DNA of 60,000 nucleotides from Nematostella vectensis (GCF_932526225.1 NC_064036.1:1800001-1860000), one strand, 5' to 3'. Positions 48,008-56,698 are shown, counted from the stretch's first letter. The notes: a model not told the origin generated them from the letters alone. Translations and numbers: made by a program.

Positions 48008-51000
48008 ATGGCTGGTTTGATAGAAATGGAGAACCTGAAGGTGAAAGATCTGAAAGCCCTCGCCAAGGAGCGGGGTATCCCAAGATATTACTGGATGCGG
48101 AGAGACGAGCTCGTCGGGGCGCTGACCAGCACGTCACCACCACCACCACCCCGACGGGTTCCTTTACCCAAACTTGTCAAAGGGCTGCCACGACCACCCC
48201 GCATTACCCCATCCAACACGTCGGAGAGTATTCTCGACGGCCCGATACCTGAGATTAATGTCCCTATTCTAAAACCCTCCCAACCCCCACGGAGTTCCCG
48301 CGTCCAATCACTCAAGCATTTTGCAAACAGGGCGGCCAACTTGATCAAGAGCGAGTTAGACAAGTTTGCGGATTGGATACTATCTTATGTCCCTGAGCCC
48401 ATCAAAAAGACCGTCAAAGAGGCTGCAGATAAACGGGTCGAACTTCTGAAGGAGAGGATTAAGCGTCTACACGAGGAGGTGGAAGATCGCTTCACACCCA
48501 AGGAACAACAGACGGCGTTGAAGGGGTATCTTAAAACCCACGGAATAGCCGGGCAGAGAGGTTACGACCCCAAGACATTCATCGCCAGAATCAAACCGAA
48601 AGTCTTAGAGCTCATCAGTCGACAAAAAAAGCCTATCAAAGTGAAGTTTATCTTTACTTGCGGGTTTATAAAAGAGGATCCGCCTACAGCTCAGATCGAA
48701 GAAGAACTGGGATATTTTCATACAGAGAAGCCCGAGATTGTGACAGAGTCGACTGATCTCTCTGATTTGTTCGATACGATGACAAATTATTTACTCGGAT
48801 TAGTTGAGCTGTTCCAGAAGCAAGGCTCCGGATGGCAGTTTGACCAAGTGGAATACTTTGACATCAACATAGATCCCTTTGAACCGCTTTCTGGGTCTTC
48901 CTATATTCCGCTGCCGCCGAAACTAGCGTCTAAGAAGGCGATCATCAATGTTAAGAACGAGAATGATCACGAATGTTTCAAGTGGGCAGTAACCTCTGCT
49001 GTGTATCCTAGGGAGAAAGATCCTCAAAGGTTCAGTAAACAAATGATAGAGAACTCTGAGAAATTCGACTGGTCAGGGATAGAGTTCCCCGTCTCACTAA
49101 AACAGATTGACAAGTTCGAGAAACAGAACCAGTATACGGTTAATGTGTTTGGATACGAAACCAAAATATATCCATTGAGAATCAGTGAGAAGGATCCAGA
49201 TAATGCAATCAACTTACTTCTCATCTCGGATGATGAGACGAATCATTACTGCTGGATAAAGAATATGATGAGATTAGTATCTACTCAAATTGATGAGTTT
49301 CATCATACTCGTTTTTTATGCTGTAGATGTCTGAACTCGTTTCGGTGCAAACAATCATTAGAAAAACATTCTGAATGCTGCGGCAATCATGAAGCGGTTG
49401 GAATAGAGATGCCTAAGATAGATAAGGATGGAAATCTACCCCACATTAAATTCAAAAACTACAACAGAAAAATGCGTGTCCCCTTTGTTGTCTATGCCGA
49501 CTTTGAGAGCTTCACAGAGAATATAGACACATGCTCCCCAGATGAGAGTAAAAGCTTCACTAAGCAATACCAGAAGCACAAACCGTCTGGTTTCTGCTAT
49601 CTCATCAAGTGTTTCGACGGAGATATATCCCCACCCGAGCTTGTACGATACACAGCTGAATCTCCAGACGAAGATATCCCACAGCTTTTCGTAGAGTCTT
49701 TGGAGTCAGACATTAAGAAAATTTACGATAAGTTCAGGTTCCCTAAGAAGGTGAAAATGACTCCGAAGGACAAAATCGCCTATAACGACGCCACTCACTG
49801 CCACATCTGTGAGGGTGAATTAGGGGAAGACAAGGTTTTGGACCATTGCCACCTCACCGGAAAGTACAGAGGTGCTGCTCACAACGCATGCAACTTAGAT
49901 CACAAAATTCCAAAGTTCTTTCCTGTTATCTTTCACAATCTGTCTGGGTACGACAGCCATCTATTTATCAAGAACCTTGGTACATCGGAAGGTAAAATAA
50001 ACTGTATACCTAATAACGAGGAAAAGTATATTTCTTTCACAAAACAGGTTGTAGTCGACAGTTTCACGAACAAGGAGGGCAACAAGATTGATGTTAGACG
50101 TGATATCAGATTTATCGACAGTTTCAGGTTTATGTCGGCCAGTCTCGACAGTCTAGTAGGTAATATGTCAAGGGAGTGCTTCAAAAACATGGCGAAGTAC
50201 TATGAGGGGGAGGAGCTCCAGCTGTTGTTGAGGAAGGGTGTTTTCCCTTACGACTGGTTCGACGGCTTTAGCAAGCTCGACGCAACACAGCTCCCACAGA
50301 GAGAGGCATTCCACTCCAAACTCAACGACACCGACATATCGGAGGAGGATCACCTGCACGCGCGGAGAGTGTGGGAGGTCTTTGGGATGGGGACCATGAG
50401 GGATTACCACAATCTGTACCTAGAGTCGGATGTGTTGCTTTTAGCTGACGTTTTCGAGAACTTTAGGGACGTTTGTCTCAAGAATTACGGTCTGGACCCC
50501 GCTTGGTACTACACAGCGCCAGGGTTGGCTTGGGATGCAGCGTTGAAGACCACCAAGGTGAGGCTAGAGCTTCTGACGGACTATGACATGTTGCTCATGA
50601 TTGAGAAGGGCATCCGTGGGGGTGTCTCCATGATAAGCAACAGACATGGGGAGGCAAATAACCCTTACATGAAGGAGTATGACCCTGACCTACCCACAAA
50701 ATATATCACCTACCTTGATGCTAACAATTTGTATGGCTGGGCGATGAGCAACCCTTTACCGACTCACGGTTTCAGGTGGATGGGTGACCAAGAGCTGTCA
50801 GGTTGGAGAGACCGCCCATGCATTCTGGAGGTTGACTTGGAGTACCCTCACCACCTACATGACTTACACAACGATTACCCACTAGCCCCGGAATCTATCG
50901 GGCTAGGCAATGTGGACAAGTTGGTCCCAAACCTTAACGACAAGACAAAGTACGTTATCCACCATGAGACTCTGAGACTTTATGTGAGTTTTGGGCTAAA

Positions 51001-51934
51001 AGTCACCAAGATTCACAGGGGTGTCACTTTTGAGGAGTCTGCTTGGCTGGAGCCCTACATTGACTTGAACACCGATCTGAGAGCCAAGGCGACAAACGAT
51101 TTTGAGAAAGATTTTTTCAAGTTAATGAACAACTCCGTCTTTGGTAAGACTATGGAGAACATTAGGAACAGGGTGGACATTCGGTTGGTGACGGACGAGA
51201 AGCAGGCCAAGAAGCTCATATCAAAGCCGAACTATCAACATCGCACCATCTTTTGCGAGAATCTAGCCGCCATCCACATGAAGAAGACAAAGCTGATCTT
51301 CAACAAGCCTGTCTACTTGGGCATGTCCATTCTGGACCTGAGTAAGACGCTCATGTACGATTTCCACTACAACTTCGTCAAGCCTAAGTACGGTGAGGAT
51401 GCAAAGCTCTTATTCACTGATACTGACAGCCTGATGTATGAGATCGAGACGAAAGACTTTTACGAGGACATCAGCGAGGATGTGAGGTCCATGTTCGACA
51501 CCAGCAACTTTCCGAAGGGTCACCCATCTGGTATTGAGGTGGGTGTGAACAAGAAAGTCATCGGAATGTTTAAAGATGAGGCTGGGGGCCAGCAAATCAC
51601 AGAATTTGTAGGACTGAGGGCCAAACTTTACTCGTACAAGATGGATGAAGGTAAAGAAGAAAAGAAATGCAAGGGCGTCAAGAGAGCAGTCGTCAAGAAG
51701 AGCATCGGTTTCGATGACTACAAGGATTGCTTATTTGGTAAGAAACCTCAGATGAGACTTATGAATGTCATCAGAAGTCATAAGCATGATGTTTACACTG
51801 AAACGGTGAACAAGGTCGCTCTATCTCATGAGGATGACAAGCGAATCATCTGTGATGATGGTATTCACACCTTCGCTCACGGTCATTTCAGAACGCTATT
51901 AGGTGGTGGCTCAGTATCTTCAGGGACGACTTGA
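48008..51934 (+). CDS. PolB: Polinton protein-primed DNA polymerase B
   Basis: 1,308 residues. Residues about 9-40 (LKVKDLKALAKERGIPRYYW) resemble a SAP/LEM-type DNA-binding helix pair. A Cys-rich finger (CCRCLNSFRCKQSLEKHSEC) is near 438. Exonuclease motif I is VYADFES near 495-500. A CHIC...DHCHLTGKYRGAAHNAC endonuclease-VII-like zinc module is near 597-633, and NLSGYDSH near 644. Polymerase motif A is YLDANNLYGWAM near 901, motif B NNSVFGKTMEN near 1041, motif C TDTDS near 1138. All key acidic residues are present, so a working proof-reading polymerase is expected. It would replicate the element from a protein primer at the termini. The 3' end overlaps the integrase ORF on the other strand by 52 bp. 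No frameshift. Confidence 0.93.
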   Translation: MAGLIEMENLKVKDLKALAKERGIPRYYWMRRDELVGALTSTSPPPPPRRVPLPKLVKGLPRPPRITPSNTSESILDGPIPEINVPILKPSQPPRSSRVQSLKHFANRAANLIKSELDKFADWILSYVPEPIKKTVKEAADKRVELLKERIKRLHEEVEDRFTPKEQQTALKGYLKTHGIAGQRGYDPKTFIARIKPKVLELISRQKKPIKVKFIFTCGFIKEDPPTAQIEEELGYFHTEKPEIVTESTDLSDLFDTMTNYLLGLVELFQKQGSGWQFDQVEYFDINIDPFEPLSGSSYIPLPPKLASKKAIINVKNENDHECFKWAVTSAVYPREKDPQRFSKQMIENSEKFDWSGIEFPVSLKQIDKFEKQNQYTVNVFGYETKIYPLRISEKDPDNAINLLLISDDETNHYCWIKNMMRLVSTQIDEFHHTRFLCCRCLNSFRCKQSLEKHSECCGNHEAVGIEMPKIDKDGNLPHIKFKNYNRKMRVPFVVYADFESFTENIDTCSPDESKSFTKQYQKHKPSGFCYLIKCFDGDISPPELVRYTAESPDEDIPQLFVESLESDIKKIYDKFRFPKKVKMTPKDKIAYNDATHCHICEGELGEDKVLDHCHLTGKYRGAAHNACNLDHKIPKFFPVIFHNLSGYDSHLFIKNLGTSEGKINCIPNNEEKYISFTKQVVVDSFTNKEGNKIDVRRDIRFIDSFRFMSASLDSLVGNMSRECFKNMAKYYEGEELQLLLRKGVFPYDWFDGFSKLDATQLPQREAFHSKLNDTDISEEDHLHARRVWEVFGMGTMRDYHNLYLESDVLLLADVFENFRDVCLKNYGLDPAWYYTAPGLAWDAALKTTKVRLELLTDYDMLLMIEKGIRGGVSMISNRHGEANNPYMKEYDPDLPTKYITYLDANNLYGWAMSNPLPTHGFRWMGDQELSGWRDRPCILEVDLEYPHHLHDLHNDYPLAPESIGLGNVDKLVPNLNDKTKYVIHHETLRLYVSFGLKVTKIHRGVTFEESAWLEPYIDLNTDLRAKATNDFEKDFFKLMNNSVFGKTMENIRNRVDIRLVTDEKQAKKLISKPNYQHRTIFCENLAAIHMKKTKLIFNKPVYLGMSILDLSKTLMYDFHYNFVKPKYGEDAKLLFTDTDSLMYEIETKDFYEDISEDVRSMFDTSNFPKGHPSGIEVGVNKKVIGMFKDEAGGQQITEFVGLRAKLYSYKMDEGKEEKKCKGVKRAVVKKSIGFDDYKDCLFGKKPQMRLMNVIRSHKHDVYTETVNKVALSHEDDKRIICDDGIHTFAHGHFRTLLGGGSVSSGTT

Positions 51935-52875
51935 AGTTCTTCCCTAACGAACGACCTCCTTGGAGCGCCTTCGGAGAGGTAGTACAACACAGGCTGTCCA
52001 ACTGAAACAACACTGCGTGATAGATCAAACACTTTTAAACTCCAAATAGGGTCTGTGGCTCGTCTGCGTTCACCTCCTTCCTCTTCTCCAGGAGCTAATA
52101 GATATCTAACTCTAACCCCTGGTGGTAGTCTAACTTCGTCAAGTCCAACAGGCCGCTTATACGTTGGAGGATCAATATCAACCTCTTTCAAACCAATAGA
52201 TTTTACAGGCTCTTTGCCAGTAATTCTTATGGGTTGACTATTCAGAGTCTTCAAAACATCTGGCAATCGTTTCACCCAAACTCTGGACCGATCATCGCTA
52301 ATCATTTCTTGAGCATACTGATGAGAAAACAACCTCTCCGCCAGTGTTCTATTGGCGCGTTCGACAAAAGCCTGTGCGCGATGGTTCCCAGCTTCGCTTC
52401 GCTGGATGGTAACCCCCTTCTTTTTCATAATCTTCGTTACCTCTCCCCTAAATTCTGTCCCCGGATCGACAATCACCGTATGAGGCCATTTAAGTTTTCT
52501 GGAGTATATCTTTTCAAACCCTTTAGCAATTCCACTCGAATCCTTGGTAGTCAGTGCTTCTGCATCTTTATATCTCGAGGCAATATCAATCACGACCAAC
52601 GCGTAACGGTAGGTTTTTCTGCCTACGTTATCGTGGGGCATAAACAACAGATCGGCTTGGTGAATCTGATTAGGTTTATTCACAGTCCAATGCGGTCTGG
52701 GGACATACTTTGGAGCTGGGAGATAGATCTGCCACAACGCCTGTTTTTCAAGCCACCTCTTAGCCTCGGCTTCACTGACTTTAGCGACACTAGCTAACTT
52801 AGAAATAGCTGAATACCCTTTCCAGTATCCATCGGTGGAATAGTATATTTTTGATAACCTGCTTTCGTTACTCAT
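51883..52875 (-). CDS. INT: Polinton retrovirus-type integrase
   Basis: 330 residues, read leftward. An rve core carries the D,D,E triad: D75 (IHQADLLFM), D137 (VIVDPGTEF) and E172 (QAFVERANRTL), with 35 residues between the last two as in retroviral and Polinton integrases. The N-terminal part has a helical segment (EAKRWLEKQALWQIYLPAP), without an obvious HHCC finger. The C-terminal part is a basic SH3/chromo-like tail. It would insert the element DNA into the genome with a short target duplication. It is convergent with PolB (52-bp overlap) and divergent from the capsid gene, sharing a 33-bp intergenic region. Confidence 0.92.
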   Translation of the reverse strand: MSNESRLSKIYYSTDGYWKGYSAISKLASVAKVSEAEAKRWLEKQALWQIYLPAPKYVPRPHWTVNKPNQIHQADLLFMPHDNVGRKTYRYALVVIDIASRYKDAEALTTKDSSGIAKGFEKIYSRKLKWPHTVIVDPGTEFRGEVTKIMKKKGVTIQRSEAGNHRAQAFVERANRTLAERLFSHQYAQEMISDDRSRVWVKRLPDVLKTLNSQPIRITGKEPVKSIGLKEVDIDPPTYKRPVGLDEVRLPPGVRVRYLLAPGEEEGGERRRATDPIWSLKVFDLSRSVVSVGQPVLYYLSEGAPRRSFVREELQVVPEDTEPPPNSVLK

Positions 52876-52882
52876 TTAAAGA
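52875..52882 (+). promoter_or_regulatory. Gene-start motif before the capsid gene
   Basis: TTTAAAGA overlaps the integrase start codon on the other strand and lies 34 nt before the capsid ATG. The minus strand of this 33-bp gap contains a related TTTTAAGA, so it may be a bidirectional promoter. Confidence 0.6.
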
Positions 52883-52908
52883 TTATCTCTCTTTTCTTAA
52901 AATAAAAG

Positions 52909-54147
52909 ATGGCACAAGCGATATCAGAAAAAATTAACCCAAACAGGATCCCACGGGAACCCTTCGGCCTGAAAGCGGAATCGTCGCTGAATCGGATTAC
53001 ATTCAATCCCTCATCGGCAAGTCCTGGAGAAACCCTCTATATAAATATTCCAAAACTTGCTGAAAATGTAGTGATTGTTCCAGGTAGTGTATCCTTACTA
53101 TTTGACTTAAACGTCACAGGGCACGCGAATAATACTCTCGTCAACAACGTTGGCCGGAACCTAGTGTCAAGGCTCAAGATTCTTTTCGGTGGAGAAACAC
53201 TACAGGATACTCAAAGATACGATCTCTTCCAAACCTATCACGACTTATACTTACAAGCTGAAGATCGTGAGGATAGAATAAAACAAGGTATCTCCTCTGA
53301 AAACATGAGGAAGCTCAGGACAAATGCAGGTGACAAAGCGACATCAGATGCTAAGGAAGTAGCTCTTGCAGCAGTTCACAACACCAAGTACTGCATTCCA
53401 CTCGACCATCCTATTCTCGGCGAGCATGGGGTCTTTTATCCAAAGGCGTTACCTCATCCGCTAATCTTTGAAATTACTCTAGCCCCAGTTTCCGACGTCG
53501 TTGTTTATGCTGACACGGTCAAGACTCCAACGTACACAATCACAAACCTCGAGTTGGAATATGCTTGCATCTCAAGTGAATACTTGGCTCGTGAGGCGTT
53601 GTCGGCTTATCAGGTTGGTAGAGGATTCTTTTACGAGAACGTCATTCTCCACAAAACGTTCACCATTTCCAAACCTAATGATGGTGTCATAAACGAGCAC
53701 ATTAATCTGCCGAGGAGGTCAATGACAGGGATATTGTGTCTGTTCACAGAGAGCTACACAGGAGGAGCAAGGGATTCCGAAAAGTTTGTCAATCCAAGTA
53801 TCACATCGATCAACATTAATGTGGATGGCATGCCAAACCGTCTCTACTCCAAGGGGATGACACCGCCGGACCTCTGGGAGTCGGTAAAGAAACGTTTCGG
53901 TAGAGAGGGTGTTAAGCAAAAGGATTTTTACGCTAATAACAAGTTTGCTCTGTGGGTCGACTTGAGGGCACACCCAGATAACAGCATTCACGGAGGAGGT
54001 CTGGTCTTGAACAACACGCGAGACGGAGTAAAACTCGAGATGAAACGAAAAGTTGGAGGAACGGGAAACATCACCTGCTACATGTTTGTAGTAGCCGACG
54101 CGTTGATGGAGGTTATGAACTCGAATTTGAGAGCAATCATGTATTAA
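52909..54147 (+). CDS. MCP: Polinton major capsid protein candidate (double jelly roll)
   Basis: 412 residues, no signal peptide or membrane segment, with beta-rich alternation throughout. Its position between integrase and packaging ATPase, size, and opening part (strand-rich, LYINIPKLAENVVIVPGS, then SRLKILFGGETLQDTQRYD) fit the hexon-type major capsid protein of Polintons. The double jelly-roll fold is inferred from family context rather than from a diagnostic motif. It would form the trimeric capsomers of an icosahedral particle. The 28 nt downstream lead straight into the ATPase, implying coordinated expression. Confidence 0.75.
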   Translation: MAQAISEKINPNRIPREPFGLKAESSLNRITFNPSSASPGETLYINIPKLAENVVIVPGSVSLLFDLNVTGHANNTLVNNVGRNLVSRLKILFGGETLQDTQRYDLFQTYHDLYLQAEDREDRIKQGISSENMRKLRTNAGDKATSDAKEVALAAVHNTKYCIPLDHPILGEHGVFYPKALPHPLIFEITLAPVSDVVVYADTVKTPTYTITNLELEYACISSEYLAREALSAYQVGRGFFYENVILHKTFTISKPNDGVINEHINLPRRSMTGILCLFTESYTGGARDSEKFVNPSITSININVDGMPNRLYSKGMTPPDLWESVKKRFGREGVKQKDFYANNKFALWVDLRAHPDNSIHGGGLVLNNTRDGVKLEMKRKVGGTGNITCYMFVVADALMEVMNSNLRAIMY

Positions 54148-54153
54148 AAAGGA
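54143..54153 (+). promoter_or_regulatory. Divergent gene-start motif before the ATPase
   Basis: ATTAAAAAGGA overlaps the capsid stop codon (TAA at 54145-54147) and precedes the ATPase ATG (54176) by about 30 nt. Confidence 0.45.
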
Positions 54154-54175
54154 CTTGTGTGATAATACAAAAAGA

Positions 54176-54802
54176 ATGGAAGAATTACGGGAAAAAGTTC
54201 CTTTTCATTGTATTATCACAGGACCTACTAATTGTGGGAAGACAAAGTACCTCACGGAACAGCTCCGAGGGCCGTTCCGGCATGTGTTTGAATACATTGT
54301 GTTGATTTGTCCGACTTATGCGAAAAACAAGTCCTACCGTAGATTTGCTCACGGAGATAAACGTTTCTTGGTATTATCGCCGGATGCTAGTAACACCGAT
54401 GAGATTAACGAGTTACTAACAGATTGTGCGGTGCTATTTTCTGGTACAAATACGTTACTCGTTTTGGATGACTGTGCTGTATCGAAAGATCTAAAGCAAC
54501 GCTCGAACAAGTTTATCAATCTAGCGTTCTCAGGGAGACACGAAGGATTATCAGTGTGGGTATTGACGCAACAATTAACATCCATAGCAAAACCCTTCCG
54601 TGATAACGTCGCCTGTGTGGTTACATTCCATAATCCATCTCAAATCGGTACCAAAACACTGTTTGAAGATTATGGGGGTGACTTAGACGTCGAGACTCGT
54701 AAAAAGTTTGTAGAACTGCTGAAAACTGAAAAGTATTCCAGACTCTGTTTCTGCCTACGACATCCATTCCAACGTTATTTGGAGATTCCTGCCACGCGGT
54801 GA
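54176..54802 (+). CDS. ATP: Polinton DNA-packaging ATPase (FtsK/HerA, A32-like)
   Basis: 208 residues from the first true ATG; extending upstream to 54155 would need a TTG start and is not favoured. Walker A is GPTNCGKTKYL near residues 17-27. Walker B is TLLVLDDCAV near residue 100, followed by FSGRHEGLSVWVLTQQ, whose terminal Gln-Gln is the sensor-like stretch of A32-type ATPases. This family pumps viral DNA into the capsid. It directly follows the major capsid candidate, as in many Polintons. The stop (54800-54802) is followed by a dispersed palindrome. Confidence 0.88.
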   Translation: MEELREKVPFHCIITGPTNCGKTKYLTEQLRGPFRHVFEYIVLICPTYAKNKSYRRFAHGDKRFLVLSPDASNTDEINELLTDCAVLFSGTNTLLVLDDCAVSKDLKQRSNKFINLAFSGRHEGLSVWVLTQQLTSIAKPFRDNVACVVTFHNPSQIGTKTLFEDYGGDLDVETRKKFVELLKTEKYSRLCFCLRHPFQRYLEIPATR

Positions 54803-54828
54803 GAGCTCGAGGGGCTGACCCCTCGAAG
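54803..54828. repeat. Dispersed GC palindrome, intergenic copy
   Basis: GAGCTCGAGGGGCTGACCCC then TCGAAG: stem CGAGGGG/CCCCTCG around CTGA. It lies between the ATPase stop and the next gene-start motif. Confidence 0.8.
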
Positions 54829-54831
54829 TGG

Positions 54832-54839
54832 TTTAAAAA
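54832..54839 (+). promoter_or_regulatory. Gene-start motif before the 175-residue protein
   Basis: TTTAAAAA followed by CATCTT and, just before or over the ATG at 54865, the complementary AAGATG. Spacing to ATG is 33 nt. Confidence 0.55.
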
Positions 54840-54864
54840 CATCTTGGTCTACTTACAAAATAAG

Positions 54865-55392
54865 ATGGCAAGCATTGAGGATTATATGGAAGAGGAGCCT
54901 AAGTCTAAGGGGAGCTCGAAGGGTGAGCCTCTCGAAGACGATGTTGAAGTCAAACGAGAATCGCTGGCTATTCTCGCATCTCTTGGGACTACGAAGGAAT
55001 TTCTTGGTGTGGACATGAGTTTAGGGGACATCAAGAAGCTCCCGGCGAAAGACGTCGAAAAGTACTTTGTTCGCTACCAGACTGTCTTAGGCAAACAAGT
55101 TACTGATGGATTAGTAGAATCAGCACTTCAAGTGGTGTCTCAAGTCATTTCCTACGTGGTTCCTGTAGATGACACCGAAGCGCTTAGCAAAGACTTACAG
55201 AACGACGAGTTGGTTAAACGCGAATTGTCAAACTTTGCAGGTCTCTTGGTATTGAAGGGAGGAAGGATGGTAGCACTTGCTAGTGCCCTCTTTCGGGTCG
55301 CTAAGCATGTTAAACTAACACCTTCACAGGAGACTTCCAACAAACTTCAAGAAGTTTCAAGCACAACTGAGCAAACTCTTGAGCACACCTGA
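54865..55392 (+). CDS. Hypothetical Polinton protein (175 aa, helical)
   Basis: Starts MASIEDYMEEEPKSKG after the gene-start motif. An upstream in-frame ATG at 54799 is rejected because it precedes the motif and reads through the palindrome. The N-terminus is acidic and contains a copy of the dispersed palindrome (SKGSSKGEPLEDD). The rest is helical and moderately hydrophobic (TDGLVESALQVVSQVISYVV and NFAGLLVLKGGRMVALASAL) without a clear membrane anchor. The C-terminal TEQTLEHT derives from a minisatellite that continues past the stop. Function unknown; a virion or scaffold role would fit its place after the ATPase. Confidence 0.7.
   Translation: MASIEDYMEEEPKSKGSSKGEPLEDDVEVKRESLAILASLGTTKEFLGVDMSLGDIKKLPAKDVEKYFVRYQTVLGKQVTDGLVESALQVVSQVISYVVPVDDTEALSKDLQNDELVKRELSNFAGLLVLKGGRMVALASALFRVAKHVKLTPSQETSNKLQEVSSTTEQTLEHT
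54911..54938. repeat. Dispersed GC palindrome, in-frame copy 1
   Basis: GGAGCTCGAAGGGTGAGCCT then CTCGAAGA inside the 175-aa ORF, adding codons without breaking the frame. The stem is imperfect. Confidence 0.65.
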
Positions 55393-55471
55393 GCACACCT
55401 AAGCAAACTCTTGAGCACACCTGAGCACACCTAAGCAAGCTCTTGAGCACAACTGAGCAAGCTCTTGAGCA
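55360..55471. repeat. GAGCACACCT minisatellite at a gene 3' end
   Basis: Short direct repeats of AGCACACCTGAGCACACCTA and AGCAAACTCTTG-like units start within the last codons of the 175-aa ORF and extend over most of the gap to the next gene. Confidence 0.75.
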
Positions 55472-55482
55472 TGATGTGATTT

Positions 55483-55490
55483 AAAGATTC
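55483..55490 (+). promoter_or_regulatory. Gene-start motif before the 144-residue protein
   Basis: TTTAAAGA, then a hairpin GATTCTTTA-TTCAGAG-TAAAGAATC whose right arm ends directly at the ATG (55511). Confidence 0.65.
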
Positions 55491-55510
55491 TTTATTCAGA
55501 GTAAAGAATC

Positions 55511-55945
55511 ATGTCTGACGAAAATCAAGAGGTTGAGCAAATCACAAAGGACCCTCCCCCCAGGAAGAAGAGTGCCGCTAAGGAGAAAGATCCTATAAAA
55601 GTCGCTTCTGGTAAGAGAGTTGCCGAATATAATAGGAGGTGTAGAGAAGCGCTCGCTAGGGAGATGAAACGCGAGGCGGAGGCGAGTTCAGAAGACGCTG
55701 CACGGGCAGAGACACCCCACCAAGAGGGAGCTCGAGGGGATAGCCTCTCGGACGCTTGGATTCCAGAGCTATCGTTTACAACTGTACTGGCTCTAGTCGG
55801 AATAGGGCTCACCGCATTGGATATGTATATGCGTTTTTACAAAAAGACGCCCAAGATCAACGCCAACGAGACTGTAACTTTCGAGAGGCCTGCCGCCCGA
55901 GGGGCTAGCCTCCCGAACGCGAAGCCAAAAATAGGAATGTTGTGA
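55511..55945 (+). CDS. Hypothetical Polinton single-pass membrane protein (144 aa)
   Basis: A highly charged N-terminal half (PPPRKKSAAKEKDPIK and an Arg/Glu helix) precedes one hydrophobic segment (TTVLALVGIGLTALDMYM, about residues 92-110) and a basic tail. Two copies of the dispersed palindrome lie in the ORF, one before the membrane segment (EGARGDSLSDA) and one near the C-terminus (AARGASLPNA). Family not recognised. The organisation suggests a virion membrane or DNA-associated structural protein. Confidence 0.7.
   Translation: MSDENQEVEQITKDPPPRKKSAAKEKDPIKVASGKRVAEYNRRCREALAREMKREAEASSEDAARAETPHQEGARGDSLSDAWIPELSFTTVLALVGIGLTALDMYMRFYKKTPKINANETVTFERPAARGASLPNAKPKIGML
55726..55754. 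repeat. Dispersed GC palindrome, in-frame copy 2
   Basis: GGGAGCTCGAGGGGATAGCC then TCTCGGACG within the 144-aa ORF; encodes EGARGDSLSDA. Confidence 0.8.
55896..55919. repeat. Dispersed GC palindrome, in-frame copy 3
   Basis: CCCGAGGGGCTAGCCTCCCG then AACG, a near-perfect palindrome around CTAG; encodes ARGASLPNA in the same frame relation as copy 2. Confidence 0.8.
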
Positions 55946-55953
55946 TTTAAAGA
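55946..55953 (+). promoter_or_regulatory. Gene-start motif before the 74-residue protein
   Basis: TTTAAAGA overlaps the end of the previous stop codon region (TGA at 55943-55945) and precedes the ATG at 55981 by 35 nt. Confidence 0.6.
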
Positions 55954-55980
55954 TTATCTGAATCTGTAATAAATAAAATC

Positions 55981-56205
55981 ATGTCAACTGAAAACAAACT
56001 TGTGAAAACGATCACCGACTCAGCAGTCATCATCGGATTAGCCGCCGGTATGGGTTATGTTGCTAAAAAGGCTATGAAAGAGTCATTCATCAGCGACCCT
56101 TCGTCAAGTGTTACAAACTACGCTAAATGGGTTGCTGTCCTGTCCGGTAGTATGTATCTGAAAGATTATCTGGAAACACAAAAGATTTTGCCAAAACCGC
56201 TGTAG
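55981..56205 (+). CDS. Hypothetical small Polinton membrane protein (74 aa)
   Basis: One probable membrane segment near the N-terminus (SAVIIGLAAGMGYVAKKA) and a weaker hydrophobic segment (WVAVLSGSMYLKDYL). The protein is small, basic and follows a gene-start motif. No family recognised. Confidence 0.65.
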   Translation: MSTENKLVKTITDSAVIIGLAAGMGYVAKKAMKESFISDPSSSVTNYAKWVAVLSGSMYLKDYLETQKILPKPL

Positions 56206-56209
56206 GCGA

Positions 56210-56217
56210 CTTAAAGA
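56210..56217 (+). promoter_or_regulatory. Gene-start motif before the 138-residue protein
   Basis: CTTAAAGA, 28 nt before the ATG at 56238, preceded by GGCGA. Confidence 0.6.
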
Positions 56218-56237
56218 TCTTATAGATTGATTAATAA

Positions 56238-56654
56238 ATGGCGAGTATAGCATTTATGATTGGTGGAGCTATTCTTAATGCGACGGCATTCGTTGGAGGG
56301 AGTTACCTAGCGAGATACTTATCTTCTGACGCCACTCATGTTGATAAAGAAAAAATAAGACACGATAAAGCGCTTGAAAAGTATCAACAAGCAATGGGTG
56401 ATTGGCAGAAAAAACGACAGGAATATCAGGATTGGTTAGGGGAAGAATATAATAATAAACTTCGTGCAGACCAGAATGATAAGGAGACCGATCAGGCTTT
56501 CAAACTATACGCTCAAACACATCCAGATTTTGATTTGAAAGAGCCTGAGCTCTCAGATTACTACAGACCAAGTAGCAACCAAAAGATGGGAGAGATGGCG
56601 TACGTTGGAGGTGGAATGTTAGCCCTTGGCTATGTAGCGAGTAGGTGGATATGA
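56238..56654 (+). CDS. Hypothetical Polinton protein with two terminal membrane segments (138 aa)
   Basis: An N-terminal hydrophobic glycine-rich stretch (FMIGGAILNATAFVGGSYLA) and a C-terminal one (MAYVGGGMLALGYVASRW) flank a charged helical middle (HDKALEKYQQAMGDWQKKRQ). This arrangement suggests a hairpin-type membrane protein of the virion. Family unknown. Confidence 0.68.
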   Translation: MASIAFMIGGAILNATAFVGGSYLARYLSSDATHVDKEKIRHDKALEKYQQAMGDWQKKRQEYQDWLGEEYNNKLRADQNDKETDQAFKLYAQTHPDFDLKEPELSDYYRPSSNQKMGEMAYVGGGMLALGYVASRWI

Positions 56655-56664
56655 GCCGGCACGA

Positions 56665-56672
56665 CTTAAAGA
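56665..56672 (+). promoter_or_regulatory. Gene-start motif before the 340-residue protein
   Basis: CTTAAAGA followed by a 12-bp hairpin ATTTCTTATTTT-CAAAC-AAAATAAGAAAT that overlaps the ATG at 56699. Confidence 0.7.
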
Positions 56673-56698
56673 TTTCTTATTTTCAAACAAAATAAGAA

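Noticed and set aside
54155-54175. Upstream extension of the packaging ATPase
   Set aside because: Would start at TTG inside the leader after the gene-start motif; the first ATG is 54176.
54799-54864. Upstream ATG giving a 197-residue form of the 175-aa protein
   Set aside because: It overlaps the ATPase stop, reads through an intergenic palindrome and precedes the gene-start motif.
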